Shown: positions 1 through 9,075 of the stretch, piece after piece
Layout of the letters: the number at the start of each line of letters is the position of its first letter
Position numbering within the stretch: the first letter of the stretch is position 1
The notes under the pieces: model-generated
What the model was told of the DNA's origin: nothing
What the model saw: the letters and a program-made list of their open reading frames with translations, nothing else
Databases searched by the model: none
Position numbers and translations under genes: made by a program
Assembly (NCBI RefSeq): GCF_023476645.1
Contig: NZ_JAMCOJ010000004.1
Location: forward strand, 402,141-466,140
Reading direction: 5' to 3'
Length of the DNA: 64,000 bases
Source: Cellulophaga sp. 20_2_10
GTDB taxonomy: Bacteria; Bacteroidota; Bacteroidia; Flavobacteriales; Flavobacteriaceae

Positions 1-108
1 AATTTCTATATCTATGAGTCCCATATTGCTTAGATCATCCATAAATGAAATTTCTATATTATAATGAGAACAAAGAGTTTCTACTAGTATTAAAGTTTTC
101 TCGCTCAT
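1..108 (-). CDS. cbpM: Chaperone modulator CbpM-like protein, N-terminal part
   Basis: Only the first 36 codons lie in the window; the rest runs off the left edge. The product starts MSEKTLILVETLCSHYNIE. Its ATG overlaps the TGA stop of the dnaJ-family gene upstream by three bases (ATGA), so the two are translationally coupled. In many bacteria the partner of a zinc-finger-less DnaJ (CbpA) is CbpM, a small MerR-like protein that restrains its activity. The assignment rests mainly on this coupling and on size-compatible N-terminal character. The remainder is needed to confirm it. Confidence 0.6.
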   Translation of the reverse strand, partial: MSEKTLILVETLCSHYNIEISFMDDLSNMGLIDIEI

Positions 109-1007
109 TTTGCTTTAATTTTTTGTAATTCTTTAAATAACTCAATTTCTTTTTCACTTAAATCTGTAGGCGTTTTTAAGTTATAGGTGATTATTAAGTC
201 TCCAAATTGATTTTCTTTTTTGTAAATAGGAAATCCTTTTCCTTTCAATTTTACTTTAGAATCATTTTGGGTTTCGGGCTTAATAGGTAGTTTTACTTTA
301 CCATTAAAAGTATCTACTGTAATTTCGCCACCTAATATAGCGGTGTATAAATCTAGCTCAATATTTAAATATAGATTGTTTCCTTCCCGTTTAAATTGGG
401 TATCATTGTCTATAATAAATTTAATAAACAAGTCTCCGTTAGGGCCTCCATTACTTCCAGGACCTCCTTGCCCTTTAATTTTTATGACTTGGTCATTTTC
501 TACTCCGGCAGGTATTGTGAGCCTAATTTTTTTATCGTTAACAGTTAAAACTCTTTTTTGAGAAGTGTATACATCTTTTAAATTTAACCGCAGCTCTGTA
601 TTGTAATCCTGTCCTTTAAATTGTTGTTGGCGAGATCTATTGAATGATGATTTACCATTACCCGCACCACCAAACATAGATTCAAAAAAATCTGAATAGT
701 CTTCGCTACTATTTCCTTGCTGATGAGTTCTTTGTTGAGAATATTGTTTTTGCTGTTTTTCTGCCTTTTCAAATTCTTCTGCGTGTTTCCAGTCTTTACC
801 ATATTTATCGTATTTTTTACGATTTTCTGGGTTACTTAAAACTTCATTAGCTTCATTTATCTCTTTAAATTTTAATTCAGCTTCTGTATTGTTTTGGTTT
901 AAATCTGGGTGGTACTTACGAGCTAGTTTTCTATAAGCAGTTTTAATTTGCTTTTCGGTTGCCGTTTTTGAAATGCCCAGAGTTTTATAATAATCTATAA
1001 ATGTCAT
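105..1007 (-). CDS. cbpA: DnaJ-family co-chaperone, CbpA type
   Basis: A 300-residue Hsp40. Residues 4-70 form a J domain with the HPD motif at 33-35, which stimulates DnaK ATPase. A linker rich in Gln, Ser and Gly follows (about 85-135). The two beta-sandwich substrate-binding domains fill residues 135-295, including KIKGQGGPGSNGGPNGDLFI. The cysteine-rich zinc finger of true DnaJ is absent, which defines the CbpA/DjlA-like curved-DNA-binding subclass. Its stop codon overlaps the start of a cbpM-like gene, the usual arrangement. It acts in the cytoplasm in protein folding and stress. Confidence 0.9.
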   Translation of the reverse strand: MTFIDYYKTLGISKTATEKQIKTAYRKLARKYHPDLNQNNTEAELKFKEINEANEVLSNPENRKKYDKYGKDWKHAEEFEKAEKQQKQYSQQRTHQQGNSSEDYSDFFESMFGGAGNGKSSFNRSRQQQFKGQDYNTELRLNLKDVYTSQKRVLTVNDKKIRLTIPAGVENDQVIKIKGQGGPGSNGGPNGDLFIKFIIDNDTQFKREGNNLYLNIELDLYTAILGGEITVDTFNGKVKLPIKPETQNDSKVKLKGKGFPIYKKENQFGDLIITYNLKTPTDLSEKEIELFKELQKIKAK

Positions 1008-1060
1008 TATTTTTATTTTTTTAATTGAGCAAAGAGTTTAAAAGTTTAAAACAATAGGTA

Positions 1061-1816
1061 CTACTGTACTTTTTCTGTTTTAGAATTAATAAGCGCTATT
1101 ATATTTGTTAATGATTTTTTAATATTTTCTGATTCACTTTTTTTCAACATTAACTCAGCTTTTGTTTTCAAAGGATAAAAATTTGCATCGGGGTATAAAT
1201 TAATTAATTCAGGAAAATAAGTGTCAATTCCTTCTACTAATTTAGCAATCCCTTGATCTGAAAAAGCCTTTTCATTATTTATTTCATCTATATAAAATAA
1301 GTAATTCTCTATTAATGTATTCACATTAGAATTAATATTGTTTTGTACTCTGGCTGAATTTGGATCATCTGCACTTTCTTTAATTTGATCATTACCCAGT
1401 TTAAAATAACGTAGTTGTAACCCTAATCCAAATTGCCAAACGGCTATCATTTCTTTTTCATACAGGTATTTATCTTTACGGTCTGTTGCGGTATAAATAT
1501 CAGTCATTCCTTTCCACTCTAAAAAGAATTTTTCTGCAATGTCATTTCTATGTTTTATACCCAGTTCGTTGTCATCTAGAACAATTTTAAAGTTTTGCGG
1601 ATCTGTAAGTTTTTCTACAATTATCCTTGTTTCTGGATCGTTAAAAGATGGTAGTTTTTCATCAGGCTCATACCCAAAATTTAAATGAAGTACAGCACTT
1701 TTATAGTCTTCTAAATTCCAATATCTTTTATCTGTAGGAAATTGATGCTTTTCCGTTTTACAGTTTACAAGTAAAATGCATAATAGAACAAATACGAGTG
1801 ATTTAATTTTCTTCAT
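1061..1816 (-). CDS. Putative lipoprotein, unknown function
   Basis: A 251-residue protein with a lipoprotein signal peptide: basic MKKIK, a hydrophobic stretch, then the lipobox LLVNC with Cys19. The mature part is mostly helical and hydrophilic, with no motif I recognise. Its start lies inside the end of the upstream membrane-protein gene (14-bp overlap), so the two are probably co-translated. It is one of about a dozen lipoprotein genes in the first 20 kb. The envelope location is well supported; the role is unknown. Confidence 0.75.
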   Translation of the reverse strand: MKKIKSLVFVLLCILLVNCKTEKHQFPTDKRYWNLEDYKSAVLHLNFGYEPDEKLPSFNDPETRIIVEKLTDPQNFKIVLDDNELGIKHRNDIAEKFFLEWKGMTDIYTATDRKDKYLYEKEMIAVWQFGLGLQLRYFKLGNDQIKESADDPNSARVQNNINSNVNTLIENYLFYIDEINNEKAFSDQGIAKLVEGIDTYFPELINLYPDANFYPLKTKAELMLKKSESENIKKSLTNIIALINSKTEKVQ

Positions 1817-2504
1817 TAATTTTAATTTTTTGTTTTTTATAATTTGATAATAAAAGTAATAAACTATCTATTTTATTCTCATATCTTTTTTGTTCGCTTA
1901 ACACATAGCTGTGAAATGTATCGTAATCATATTCTTTTTGAAAAATTCGTTCTTCACTTTTGGCTGTATTAATAATTTCTTCGATCCTTTTTTTATCAAA
2001 GCTTTTTAGTTGTGCTATTTTAAATTTTGCTTTTCTTGTAAATAATTCTGTTATTTTAAAATGATATTTTTCGTGACTTAGTAATTCCTTACTATTGGTA
2101 TTTTTATTATAAACAAAGGAGCGCGATGGATGAAATAGCGAATTTAATATTACAAAATCATCCTCAATAGTACTTTCTATAGAGGTTACAACATAGGCAA
2201 ACCTTTTATTGCCATAAAGTGTTTTTTTAAAGAATTCTAATCCTCTAAAGTTTTCAAAAGTAATTTCCTCGTATCTGTCAAAAGTTATGGGTTTTTCATA
2301 ATTTAAATAATTTGTATGTATAATAGCAGCAAAGCATAGTACTAAGGGAATAAGAACAAACAAGCTATATTTTACAACTTTTAATAGTTTTTTTAAAGGT
2401 ATTTTATTTCCTTTTTTACGCTCTTTAATAACTATTGTTAACTGATAAAATATAGGAGAAAAGTACAATAGTAAGATCAGAGTAACTATGAAATAATCAT
2501 TCAT
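1803..2504 (-). CDS. Membrane protein, unknown function
   Basis: A 233-residue protein with two N-terminal membrane segments (about residues 4-24 and 47-68), separated by a short basic loop (KERKKGNKIPLKK). A mostly hydrophilic domain rich in Lys and Glu follows and ends in a predicted helix. No catalytic motif was recognised. The gene overlaps the downstream lipoprotein gene by 14 bp, suggesting that the two products act together in the envelope. Confidence 0.7.
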   Translation of the reverse strand: MNDYFIVTLILLLYFSPIFYQLTIVIKERKKGNKIPLKKLLKVVKYSLFVLIPLVLCFAAIIHTNYLNYEKPITFDRYEEITFENFRGLEFFKKTLYGNKRFAYVVTSIESTIEDDFVILNSLFHPSRSFVYNKNTNSKELLSHEKYHFKITELFTRKAKFKIAQLKSFDKKRIEEIINTAKSEERIFQKEYDYDTFHSYVLSEQKRYENKIDSLLLLLSNYKKQKIKINEEN

Positions 2505-2599
2505 TTATAATTGTTTTACAATACAACACATTACTGGCTCATAAATTTAATTCGTTTTTTTTTAATATTTTATGATTATTGGTTTGTTTTCTTATGTTT

Positions 2600-3193
2600 T
2601 TATTCATTATACCTGTAGTGACCAATAATTTTAAAACTGAAAAGGCAGTTTTGTAAAACTTGTCCCGCACCAATATTATGTACAATTAGGTTCTGTTTTC
2701 CGTCTGTTGATTTTTTATCAACTACAATTCCAATATGTGTTATGGCACCACTTAAGTTCCAGCAAACAACATCTCCCGGTTTATAATCTTTTGCATTGTT
2801 GGTAATTGGTTTACTGGCCCCTTTACGTTTAAAAAATGTCATTAAATTTGGAACTCTTCTGTGGTCTATATTTTTATCAGTTGTTTTTAATCCCCATAGT
2901 TTAGGGTAGGAACTAAAATTAGCTTTCATATCTTCGTGCACCTTTTTCTGTAAATCAATCCCAATTTTTCTATACGCACGTATTATAACATCGGTACATA
3001 CTCCTTTGTCACTTGGTACATCTCCGTTTGGATACCCAATAGAAAAGTAGCTTGGGTCATAGGTAACCTTTTGTTTTGTGAGCTCTATGGCACTGTTAGA
3101 CAGTGTGGTTTTAGTAGTTTCTGTTTGCGCGTAACAAAAGCTAAAACTTATGAGTGCAATGGTTATAAAGACTTTTTTTATATAGTGTTTCAT
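2600..3193 (-). CDS. Secreted DUF1287 family protein (NlpC/P60-like fold)
   Basis: A 197-residue protein with a Sec signal peptide (cleavage near FCYAQ). The mature region carries the DUF1287 pattern: GVCTDVIIRAYRKIGIDL with a conserved Cys, DHRRVPNL, the PGDVVCW segment, then THIGIVVD with a conserved His, and HNIG. The Cys/His arrangement resembles papain-like NlpC/P60 amidases, so a periplasmic hydrolase or peptidoglycan-related role is plausible. DUF1287 enzymology is not established as far as I know. Only 4 bp separate it from the stop of the upstream membrane-protein gene. Confidence 0.8.
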   Translation of the reverse strand: MKHYIKKVFITIALISFSFCYAQTETTKTTLSNSAIELTKQKVTYDPSYFSIGYPNGDVPSDKGVCTDVIIRAYRKIGIDLQKKVHEDMKANFSSYPKLWGLKTTDKNIDHRRVPNLMTFFKRKGASKPITNNAKDYKPGDVVCWNLSGAITHIGIVVDKKSTDGKQNLIVHNIGAGQVLQNCLFSFKIIGHYRYNE

Positions 3194-3197
3194 ATTT

Positions 3198-3644
3198 TTA
3201 TTCGTTCAATTTGTATTTTTTTAGTTGATACATAGAAAAAATACCAATTACAAACTCAGCTATTATTCCAAAAATGTAACCAGCTGTTGGTAAACCATCT
3301 AGAAGCATACTTAAAGCACGGCCACTTGCAAGCGATAGCATAAATAAAACAGTTAACTGAGTGGCAATTTTCCAGTACGTATTTATTAAAATACCAAATA
3401 ACCATACAAGAGAAATTCCAAGATATAAGCACATAATAGCCCTTAACATATTAGAAAGGTCAATTGTATTTACAACAATATCTAAATGTTTTGGTAGGGT
3501 AGAAGGTGACCCATAAATTATTGCAGTAGGTACTACAATTACAATAGACACAATAAGATGTATGTTTTTTAAAATCCAATTAATTTTAGTCATCTTATCG
3601 TTCTTATTTTGTTCATTAATAAGCAGTGCTATTTTATGAGTCAA
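3198..3644 (-). CDS. DUF4345-like four-helix membrane protein
   Basis: Up to 148 residues with about four hydrophobic segments. The central NMLRAIMCLYLGISLVWLFG and later SLASGRALSMLLDGLPTAGY match the conserved core of DUF4345 membrane proteins. The first Met is followed by 17 hydrophilic residues. The internal Met at 3593, which starts MTKINWILKN just before the first membrane helix, is the likelier true start. It precedes the DUF1287 gene by 4 bp, so it is probably in the same operon. Function unknown. Confidence 0.7.
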   Translation of the reverse strand: MTHKIALLINEQNKNDKMTKINWILKNIHLIVSIVIVVPTAIIYGSPSTLPKHLDIVVNTIDLSNMLRAIMCLYLGISLVWLFGILINTYWKIATQLTVLFMLSLASGRALSMLLDGLPTAGYIFGIIAEFVIGIFSMYQLKKYKLNE

Positions 3645-3723
3645 TAGAATTTCAAAAATACGGACAACGTATTATTTAAAACAGCCTGTATTCCGTGATA
3701 AATTATTTATCAATTAGTTTACT

Positions 3724-4086
3724 CTATTTTAAATCAAGGTATTCATCTTGTTTTAAAAGCAAATAGTATAATGGGTATAGCAAGATTATAAAAAATAAAA
3801 TGGCAAAAAACGAAATTTGTGTAACAACATATAAACCAACGCAAAACATTAATGCGCCTCCTATTAAGGGTTCATTTATACAGCTTTTTAATGTATACGT
3901 TTGTATGTCATTATGTACAGCATCTATTGCTATCTCCTGACTTTTACACCACGCAAGTTTTGCATAAATTTTAAGCTCTTTGTTTTCAATTTTGTACTCA
4001 TTTGTGCCTTTTTTTATTCTACCGATACTTTTATTTCCAATGTATAATCGTGCATCTGTCTCACTTTCTATTATAATTGTAGCCAT
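3724..4086 (-). CDS. Small membrane-anchored protein, unknown function
   Basis: A 120-residue protein. Residues 1-70 form a beta-rich, PEGA-like soluble domain (TDARLYIGNKSIGRIKKGTN resembles the display loop of such domains). Two closely spaced membrane helices follow (about 76-92 and 94-111) and a short charged tail. There is no signal peptide, so the N-terminal domain is probably cytoplasmic. It sits between the DUF4345-like gene and the large MORN-repeat gene on the same strand. Function not recognised. Confidence 0.65.
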   Translation of the reverse strand: MATIIIESETDARLYIGNKSIGRIKKGTNEYKIENKELKIYAKLAWCKSQEIAIDAVHNDIQTYTLKSCINEPLIGGALMFCVGLYVVTQISFFAILFFIILLYPLYYLLLKQDEYLDLK

Positions 4087-4154
4087 TTGTATTAGTTCTT
4101 TTTTTAGATAAGTAGCGTTTCTTTGAAAATTATAGTATCTCCCGGGTTTGTACT

Positions 4155-6302
4155 TTATTTATGTTTAGTTCTTTTACTCACTTTTCCTTTCTCATTATAC
4201 TGTTTCCAAGTTCCTACCTTTTTACCTATTTCATAAAAACGTTCTTCTTTTAAATTTCCATTTTCGTAATAAGATTTCCATAAACCATCTCTACCACTTA
4301 AATTGCTTTTAGATAGGCTCATATAGTTTCCTACTTCTTCTATTATACCAGTATCATAATAACGGGTAATAGTTCGTGTGCTTTTATCTTTAGAATTAAT
4401 TCCAATAGAAGCTTTGCTTTTATTTTTGCTTTTAGGGTAATATTCATAACTCTCAATAGATCCTATTTCGTCACCTAAAACATATGTAACTTTTCTTTTT
4501 AACTTACCTTCAAAATCGTTGTAAATCCAAATTCCATCTTCCTTGTCATTTTTATAATATCCTTCGGCATTTAATTCCCCCGTAGCATAAAATAGTTGAT
4601 ATAAACCATTTAATACACCATAAGAGTTGTAATTAACTTTCTTTTTTGATTTTAACTCCCTTAGGATTCCATTCTCAGAATAGTTCTTATTTATTGTAGT
4701 GCCAAAGTAAGATTCATTCTCGTTTAACGGATTCTTCTTTTTATCAGACTGAATTATTATTGAAGATAATGTACCGTCATTACGGTAGAAGTAAGCTATT
4801 CTTTTTGATGGAAAACAACAATAATCAAGTGAGTATGTATTATCGTGTTCTATTTTACCCTCTTCATTGTAACCTTTCCAATTGCCAATTTTACGACCCT
4901 TTTCTCTTTGTCCAACCTCTTTTAATTGTCCATTATCATAAAATTCTTTATACGCACCATCTAGTTCTTCGTTTTTATATGTAGCACTAAATTTTAATTG
5001 TCCATTTTCATAATAAACTTTTTTAAGACCTTCATCTTTTTGGTTATCATATTCAACTATGGATTTAAGAGTTTTTTTATCTTTAAAATACTCTTTTTTT
5101 ACATATAGGTCCTTTTTGTTATTTGAAAAATTTGTTTCTTTAATTAGTTTTCCACTTTCATCAAAAGTTTTCCAAATTCCTGTTTTAATATGGTTCTTAT
5201 AGGTTCCAGATTCAATAACAATTTTTTTAGTATTCATTTTACCTAAATCTACTACCTCTTTTTTGTCTTGTAGGTAACGAGTAAATTTCCCCGTAAATTT
5301 TTGATTTTCGTCATAAAAACCTTCATCTAAGACATAATATTTGTCTTTAAAACCTTCTGGCGTAAATTTATATGCTCCTATTTTTTTTTCGTTTACATAG
5401 GTGTATTCATAGAATAAAGTGCCATTATCATTAAACTTGGTATGCTTACCATTCTTTATTCCTTTAGAGTAGTTGATGGTTTCTTCTAACTGTCCTTTGT
5501 AATTATAAGACTCTTGTAATCCTTCAAGTTTATTATTAAGAGTTCTTACAATTTTTTTAGTACCGCCATTACTATTCTTATACCTTTTTTCGGTCACCTC
5601 TCCTTTGGCCGTTTTAAGTATTTTGGTATCTATGATGTTTAGCATACCATCTTCTAAAGTATAGGTGTTTAATAGCTTGCCTGTGACTAAATCATAATTT
5701 TGTAGCGTTCCATTACCATCTTTTAAAGTACCGTGATTTATTTTATTACCTTCCTTATCCATAAAAGAAAGTATATTATAGATTGAACCTTCTTTATATG
5801 CTACAGATTTATGTAATTGACCATTATTAAAAAAAACGTTCTCAGTTCCTGTATTTTGTCCTTGTACATAAGTGCCAGTATGTGCTACCTTTCCGTTTTT
5901 ATGATAAAAGATATAGATACCCTCTTTTATATTATTTTCGTAATTTATGGTTCCTGTTAGTTTTCCTTCATCAGTAAAGAAAGACCAATTTCCATTTTTC
6001 TTTCGTCCTGAATTAAAAATGCTGTTTTCATCATTTTTTTTGCTGAAGAAATCACCTTTAGCTTGTAACTTTCCTTTTTCGTTATAGTAGGTTATTTCTC
6101 CTATTTCTTTATACTCTTTTGTAAAAACGGTATCCGTAGTATAGGTTAACTTTTGTATTAAAACATCGTTTGCATTATAGTTACTTTCAACAATAGCTTT
6201 GCCATAAGTAGCATGTTTTACCTCTACGGAGGTCGTACGTTGGGCATTAATAGAAAAAACACTAATTAAAAAGGTAAAAATTAAAACTATACTTTTTTTC
6301 AT
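4155..6302 (-). CDS. Large secreted MORN_2-repeat protein (YwqK-like repeats)
   Basis: A 715-residue protein with a Sec signal peptide (cleavage near SINAQ). Almost the whole mature chain is made of imperfect 22-24-residue repeats of the type YYENGQLKFSATYKNEELDG, in which Y-x-N-G-x-L-x-x-x-x-x-Y is followed by a G-x-W turn. These are MORN_2 repeats, often annotated as antitoxin YwqK. The repeats form elongated beta-hairpin stacks. The export signal argues against a cytoplasmic antitoxin role here. A shorter secreted relative lies two genes away at 7275-8378. No enzymatic domain or T9SS tail was seen. Confidence 0.85.
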   Translation of the reverse strand: MKKSIVLIFTFLISVFSINAQRTTSVEVKHATYGKAIVESNYNANDVLIQKLTYTTDTVFTKEYKEIGEITYYNEKGKLQAKGDFFSKKNDENSIFNSGRKKNGNWSFFTDEGKLTGTINYENNIKEGIYIFYHKNGKVAHTGTYVQGQNTGTENVFFNNGQLHKSVAYKEGSIYNILSFMDKEGNKINHGTLKDGNGTLQNYDLVTGKLLNTYTLEDGMLNIIDTKILKTAKGEVTEKRYKNSNGGTKKIVRTLNNKLEGLQESYNYKGQLEETINYSKGIKNGKHTKFNDNGTLFYEYTYVNEKKIGAYKFTPEGFKDKYYVLDEGFYDENQKFTGKFTRYLQDKKEVVDLGKMNTKKIVIESGTYKNHIKTGIWKTFDESGKLIKETNFSNNKKDLYVKKEYFKDKKTLKSIVEYDNQKDEGLKKVYYENGQLKFSATYKNEELDGAYKEFYDNGQLKEVGQREKGRKIGNWKGYNEEGKIEHDNTYSLDYCCFPSKRIAYFYRNDGTLSSIIIQSDKKKNPLNENESYFGTTINKNYSENGILRELKSKKKVNYNSYGVLNGLYQLFYATGELNAEGYYKNDKEDGIWIYNDFEGKLKRKVTYVLGDEIGSIESYEYYPKSKNKSKASIGINSKDKSTRTITRYYDTGIIEEVGNYMSLSKSNLSGRDGLWKSYYENGNLKEERFYEIGKKVGTWKQYNEKGKVSKRTKHK

Positions 6303-6588
6303 TTTTTTGTTTACTTACGACTTGTTTTTCACAAGATTTTAGAGGTATATTTTATTAGTCTTAAATTACAATTTTATTTAGAGTGTCCTATAAAACATCC
6401 AAAAAAATAGCAGTGCTAACTATTGCAATAAAAACGAATACCTACTAGTTTGTTGGTAGAATTAAACTTCTTTTTAAGATGGTATTGGTCCTAAAACAAC
6501 TTTCGTATATACTGGACTAGTTAACCAATAGAGTCGTGTTTAAAATAAATATATTAGTATTTGTTTTACAGCCTTCATTGGGTAATTT

Positions 6589-7230
6589 TTAGCTAGATAA
6601 CTTAACAATTAATCGTTCTAAAATAGTTTCTTTTTGTCCGTTTGGATATATTATTTCTGCATTATTAGCGACTAAATAGAGTATACAAGAGTATTGTTTT
6701 TTACTAGATTTTGTTTCTAAGTCTTGGATATTACCTAGAGAAAAAGTTGATAAAAATAAAGTATGATTATTATCAATATTTTTCCATACATAATTTTCTA
6801 TTCCTTTAATTTTGTTAACGGTTCCTTCTTCACTTAATAATTTTCCTTTGCCGTATTTGTCAGAAATTAAATTTAGAATTTCTGTATTGTTGTTTAGGTA
6901 ATTTAAACTGGTTTCTATTTCAACTAATTGTTTTTTTTCTTTATCGTTAAATAAAAAGGCCACTTTATTTTCTGTAGGCAATGCTATAGTAGCTGTGTTT
7001 TTTATGGCAGGGATACTAAAAGTATTAATTTTAATATTGTCAATGTTTTTTGTCTCGTAGGAGTTTAAATATTCTGATGTGTTATTATCAGATTCAGTTA
7101 ACTCTAATTTTTCTGAAATTTTAGCCCAATCCTTAGTTAGGTTAACCTCTATGATATCTAATTGTTTTTGGTTGCTGTTGCAGCTTACAAGGAACATTAG
7201 TAAGAGTACACACTTTATTAATACTTTCAT
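6589..7230 (-). CDS. Putative lipoprotein, unknown function
   Basis: A 213-residue protein with signal peptide and lipobox (FLVSC, Cys17 followed by NSNQKQ). The mature domain is a mixture of beta-strands and helices with no recognised motif. It is placed between the two MORN_2-repeat genes on the same strand. A 286-bp AT-rich gap separates it from the large repeat gene, so a separate promoter for the latter is possible. Confidence 0.75.
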   Translation of the reverse strand: MKVLIKCVLLLMFLVSCNSNQKQLDIIEVNLTKDWAKISEKLELTESDNNTSEYLNSYETKNIDNIKINTFSIPAIKNTATIALPTENKVAFLFNDKEKKQLVEIETSLNYLNNNTEILNLISDKYGKGKLLSEEGTVNKIKGIENYVWKNIDNNHTLFLSTFSLGNIQDLETKSSKKQYSCILYLVANNAEIIYPNGQKETILERLIVKLSS

Positions 7231-7274
7231 TTTTATTGGGATAAGTTTGTCTTCTTTTTAATGATCTTTAAAAT

Positions 7275-8378
7275 CTAGTTATACTTTTTTTCAGAAATTA
7301 CTTTTCCGTTTTTGTATTCCACTTCCTTAGAAACTTTTCCGTTTAGTTTATAATACGTCCAGGTTCCTGTTTTTTCATTATTGGTATAAACACCTTCGCT
7401 TTCTACTTTGGCAGCATCGTTGTATGTTTTAGCCTTTCCGTTTTTTCTTCCGTCTTTATGGGTGTACATAGACACTAACATAGAATCACTGTTATAATAT
7501 TTCCACTCACCAGACTTGTATCCAATTTTATAGTTACCTTCTAACTTAAGGTTTCCTGTTTTAAAATACTCTTGGTACAATCCATCTTTATAACCGTCTT
7601 TGGAGTTAACAACTTCTTTCTTATTTCCGTTTTCGTAAAAACTAGTTTCTGTTTGTGGGTAACTAGCAGCGTATTCTCTTTCACTTAGTAACAGTCCGGC
7701 TGAACTGTAGTATTTACTAATACCATCTTTTTTGTTGTTTACATAGTTCTCTAAAGAAGTTAGTTTACCGTTTGGATAGTATTTTTTTTCAATATAATTT
7801 TTAGGCGCTGTATATTCTTTTTCCCAAATTAAGCGATTGTCTTCTGTTTTTTGAGACCATTTACCAGTTGGTTCATTATTGCTATAATAACTTGTGTTTA
7901 TTAGTTTTGTGCCCATATTGGCATCTAATAAATGAGCCACCCATTTACCTTCTTTTAAATCCTTTTTATAGACTTCAATTTTTCTAAGATTGCCTTTTTT
8001 ATCAAAGGTTTTCCATTCGCCATCTTTTAAACCATTTTTATAACTTAAACTTTCAGAAACTTCTCCGTTAGAAAAGTAAGAGATACTTTTTCCTTCTGCC
8101 TTTCCGTTATCATCAAAAGACATCTCTTGCAGTAAGTTTCCAGAAAAATCATAGTCTTTTTTTGTGCCTATTATTTTACCATTAGCAAATGTAACATCTG
8201 TATATGCGCCACTACTTTCTGCTAATTTATAACTACCATTTAAAAACTCATTTTTGGCCTTAAATAAGGTTTCTTTTCCAAAACGTTGTGTTTCTACATT
8301 CTCCCACATAAGATACGTAACTTGCGCTTTTATGTTAGATGCTACTAGAAATATTACTATAAGTACAATGTTTTTCAT
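7275..8378 (-). CDS. Secreted MORN_2-repeat protein
   Basis: A 367-residue protein with a Sec signal peptide (cleavage near NIKAQ). The mature protein is built of MORN_2/YwqK-type repeats such as YFKTGNLKLEGNYKIGYKSG and YSNGEVSESLSYKNGLKDG, ending YKNGKVISEKKYN. It is a paralogue in repeat type of the 715-residue protein at 4155-6302 but about half as long. The upstream gap carries a 28-bp element (8483-8510) that recurs upstream of the gene at 9076-10170. Probably an envelope protein. Partner unknown. Confidence 0.85.
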   Translation of the reverse strand: MKNIVLIVIFLVASNIKAQVTYLMWENVETQRFGKETLFKAKNEFLNGSYKLAESSGAYTDVTFANGKIIGTKKDYDFSGNLLQEMSFDDNGKAEGKSISYFSNGEVSESLSYKNGLKDGEWKTFDKKGNLRKIEVYKKDLKEGKWVAHLLDANMGTKLINTSYYSNNEPTGKWSQKTEDNRLIWEKEYTAPKNYIEKKYYPNGKLTSLENYVNNKKDGISKYYSSAGLLLSEREYAASYPQTETSFYENGNKKEVVNSKDGYKDGLYQEYFKTGNLKLEGNYKIGYKSGEWKYYNSDSMLVSMYTHKDGRKNGKAKTYNDAAKVESEGVYTNNEKTGTWTYYKLNGKVSKEVEYKNGKVISEKKYN

Positions 8379-8482
8379 TTTATAAATGGTTTTATTTTAT
8401 GGTAATGTTATTATCTTTTTTAAAGGTAAGCTTTAGTTTAAGTGTTTTTACGGTGCAATATATTTTGTTCCCTATAGAGTCT

Positions 8483-8510
8483 ATTTTCGTGTACACTTAA
8501 TGTATATCTA
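8483..8510 (-). promoter_or_regulatory. Upstream element shared by two envelope genes, copy 1
   Basis: On the plus strand this copy contains TTTTCGTG and CTTAATGTATAT. It matches the copy at 10252-10279 at 24 of 28 positions. It lies about 105 bp upstream of the MORN_2-repeat gene starting at 8378. Both copies have the same orientation relative to the gene they precede. A regulator site or an unusual promoter is inferred; the regulator is unknown. Confidence 0.45.
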
Positions 8511-8558
8511 ATTTTAATTATGAAATAAAAATAGCTCTTATTTATAAATTAACTGTAA

Positions 8559-8999
8559 TTAACAACCAGGACAATTTATTGTTGGATCTGTCTTGTAAGG
8601 CGGAGGAAGTATAATTACTTTTGGAATTTTTATTTTAGGGGTCTTTTTGCTAGGTAAATTCCAGCCATCTTTCTCAGACCAGTATTCTTTTCTGTTTTTA
8701 ATATTTTCTACTCTCTTTTTTGCTTCGTGCTGCCAAAAAGAATTTGGGTACTCTTTTATCAAAGCCTCGTAATTTGCTATTATTTTATTAGGAGGAGTTT
8801 TTAATTCTGATAAAACTATTTTTTCATAAAGCTGAAAAGGTGTTACAAATTTGGTAGTTACCGCATGTAAGCTGTCAGATAGTATTTTATTCTGATTTTC
8901 TATGTTTAAAATTCTGTTTTCTAGGTCTTTCATTTTACTATCATCATTACAAGATGTAGCGATACTAAAAATTAGGATTAAGATGCTTATATTTTTCAT
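8559..8999 (-). CDS. Putative lipoprotein, tetratricopeptide-like segment
   Basis: A 146-residue lipoprotein with lipobox ATSC at Cys17, followed by N-D-D-S. Acidic residues just after the Cys resemble the lipoprotein export signal that directs Bacteroidetes lipoproteins to the cell surface. Residues 22-50 form a short coiled coil, and residues 70-105 (NYEALIKEYPNSFWQHEAKK) read like one tetratricopeptide-type helix pair. The C-terminus is Pro-rich and ends NCPGC, an unusual two-Cys tail. Function unknown. Confidence 0.7.
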   Translation of the reverse strand: MKNISILILIFSIATSCNDDSKMKDLENRILNIENQNKILSDSLHAVTTKFVTPFQLYEKIVLSELKTPPNKIIANYEALIKEYPNSFWQHEAKKRVENIKNRKEYWSEKDGWNLPSKKTPKIKIPKVIILPPPYKTDPTINCPGC

Positions 9000-9075
9000 T
9001 TTATTAGATTTAGAAGATGCTTTAATTAGCGTTTATATGCATTTAAACTACTAATAGTAGCATTAGTTTCTGTTG

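Noticed and set aside
4155..8378. A toxin-antitoxin system based on YwqK-type repeats
   Set aside because: Both repeat proteins have signal peptides, and no recognisable toxin gene lies next to them.
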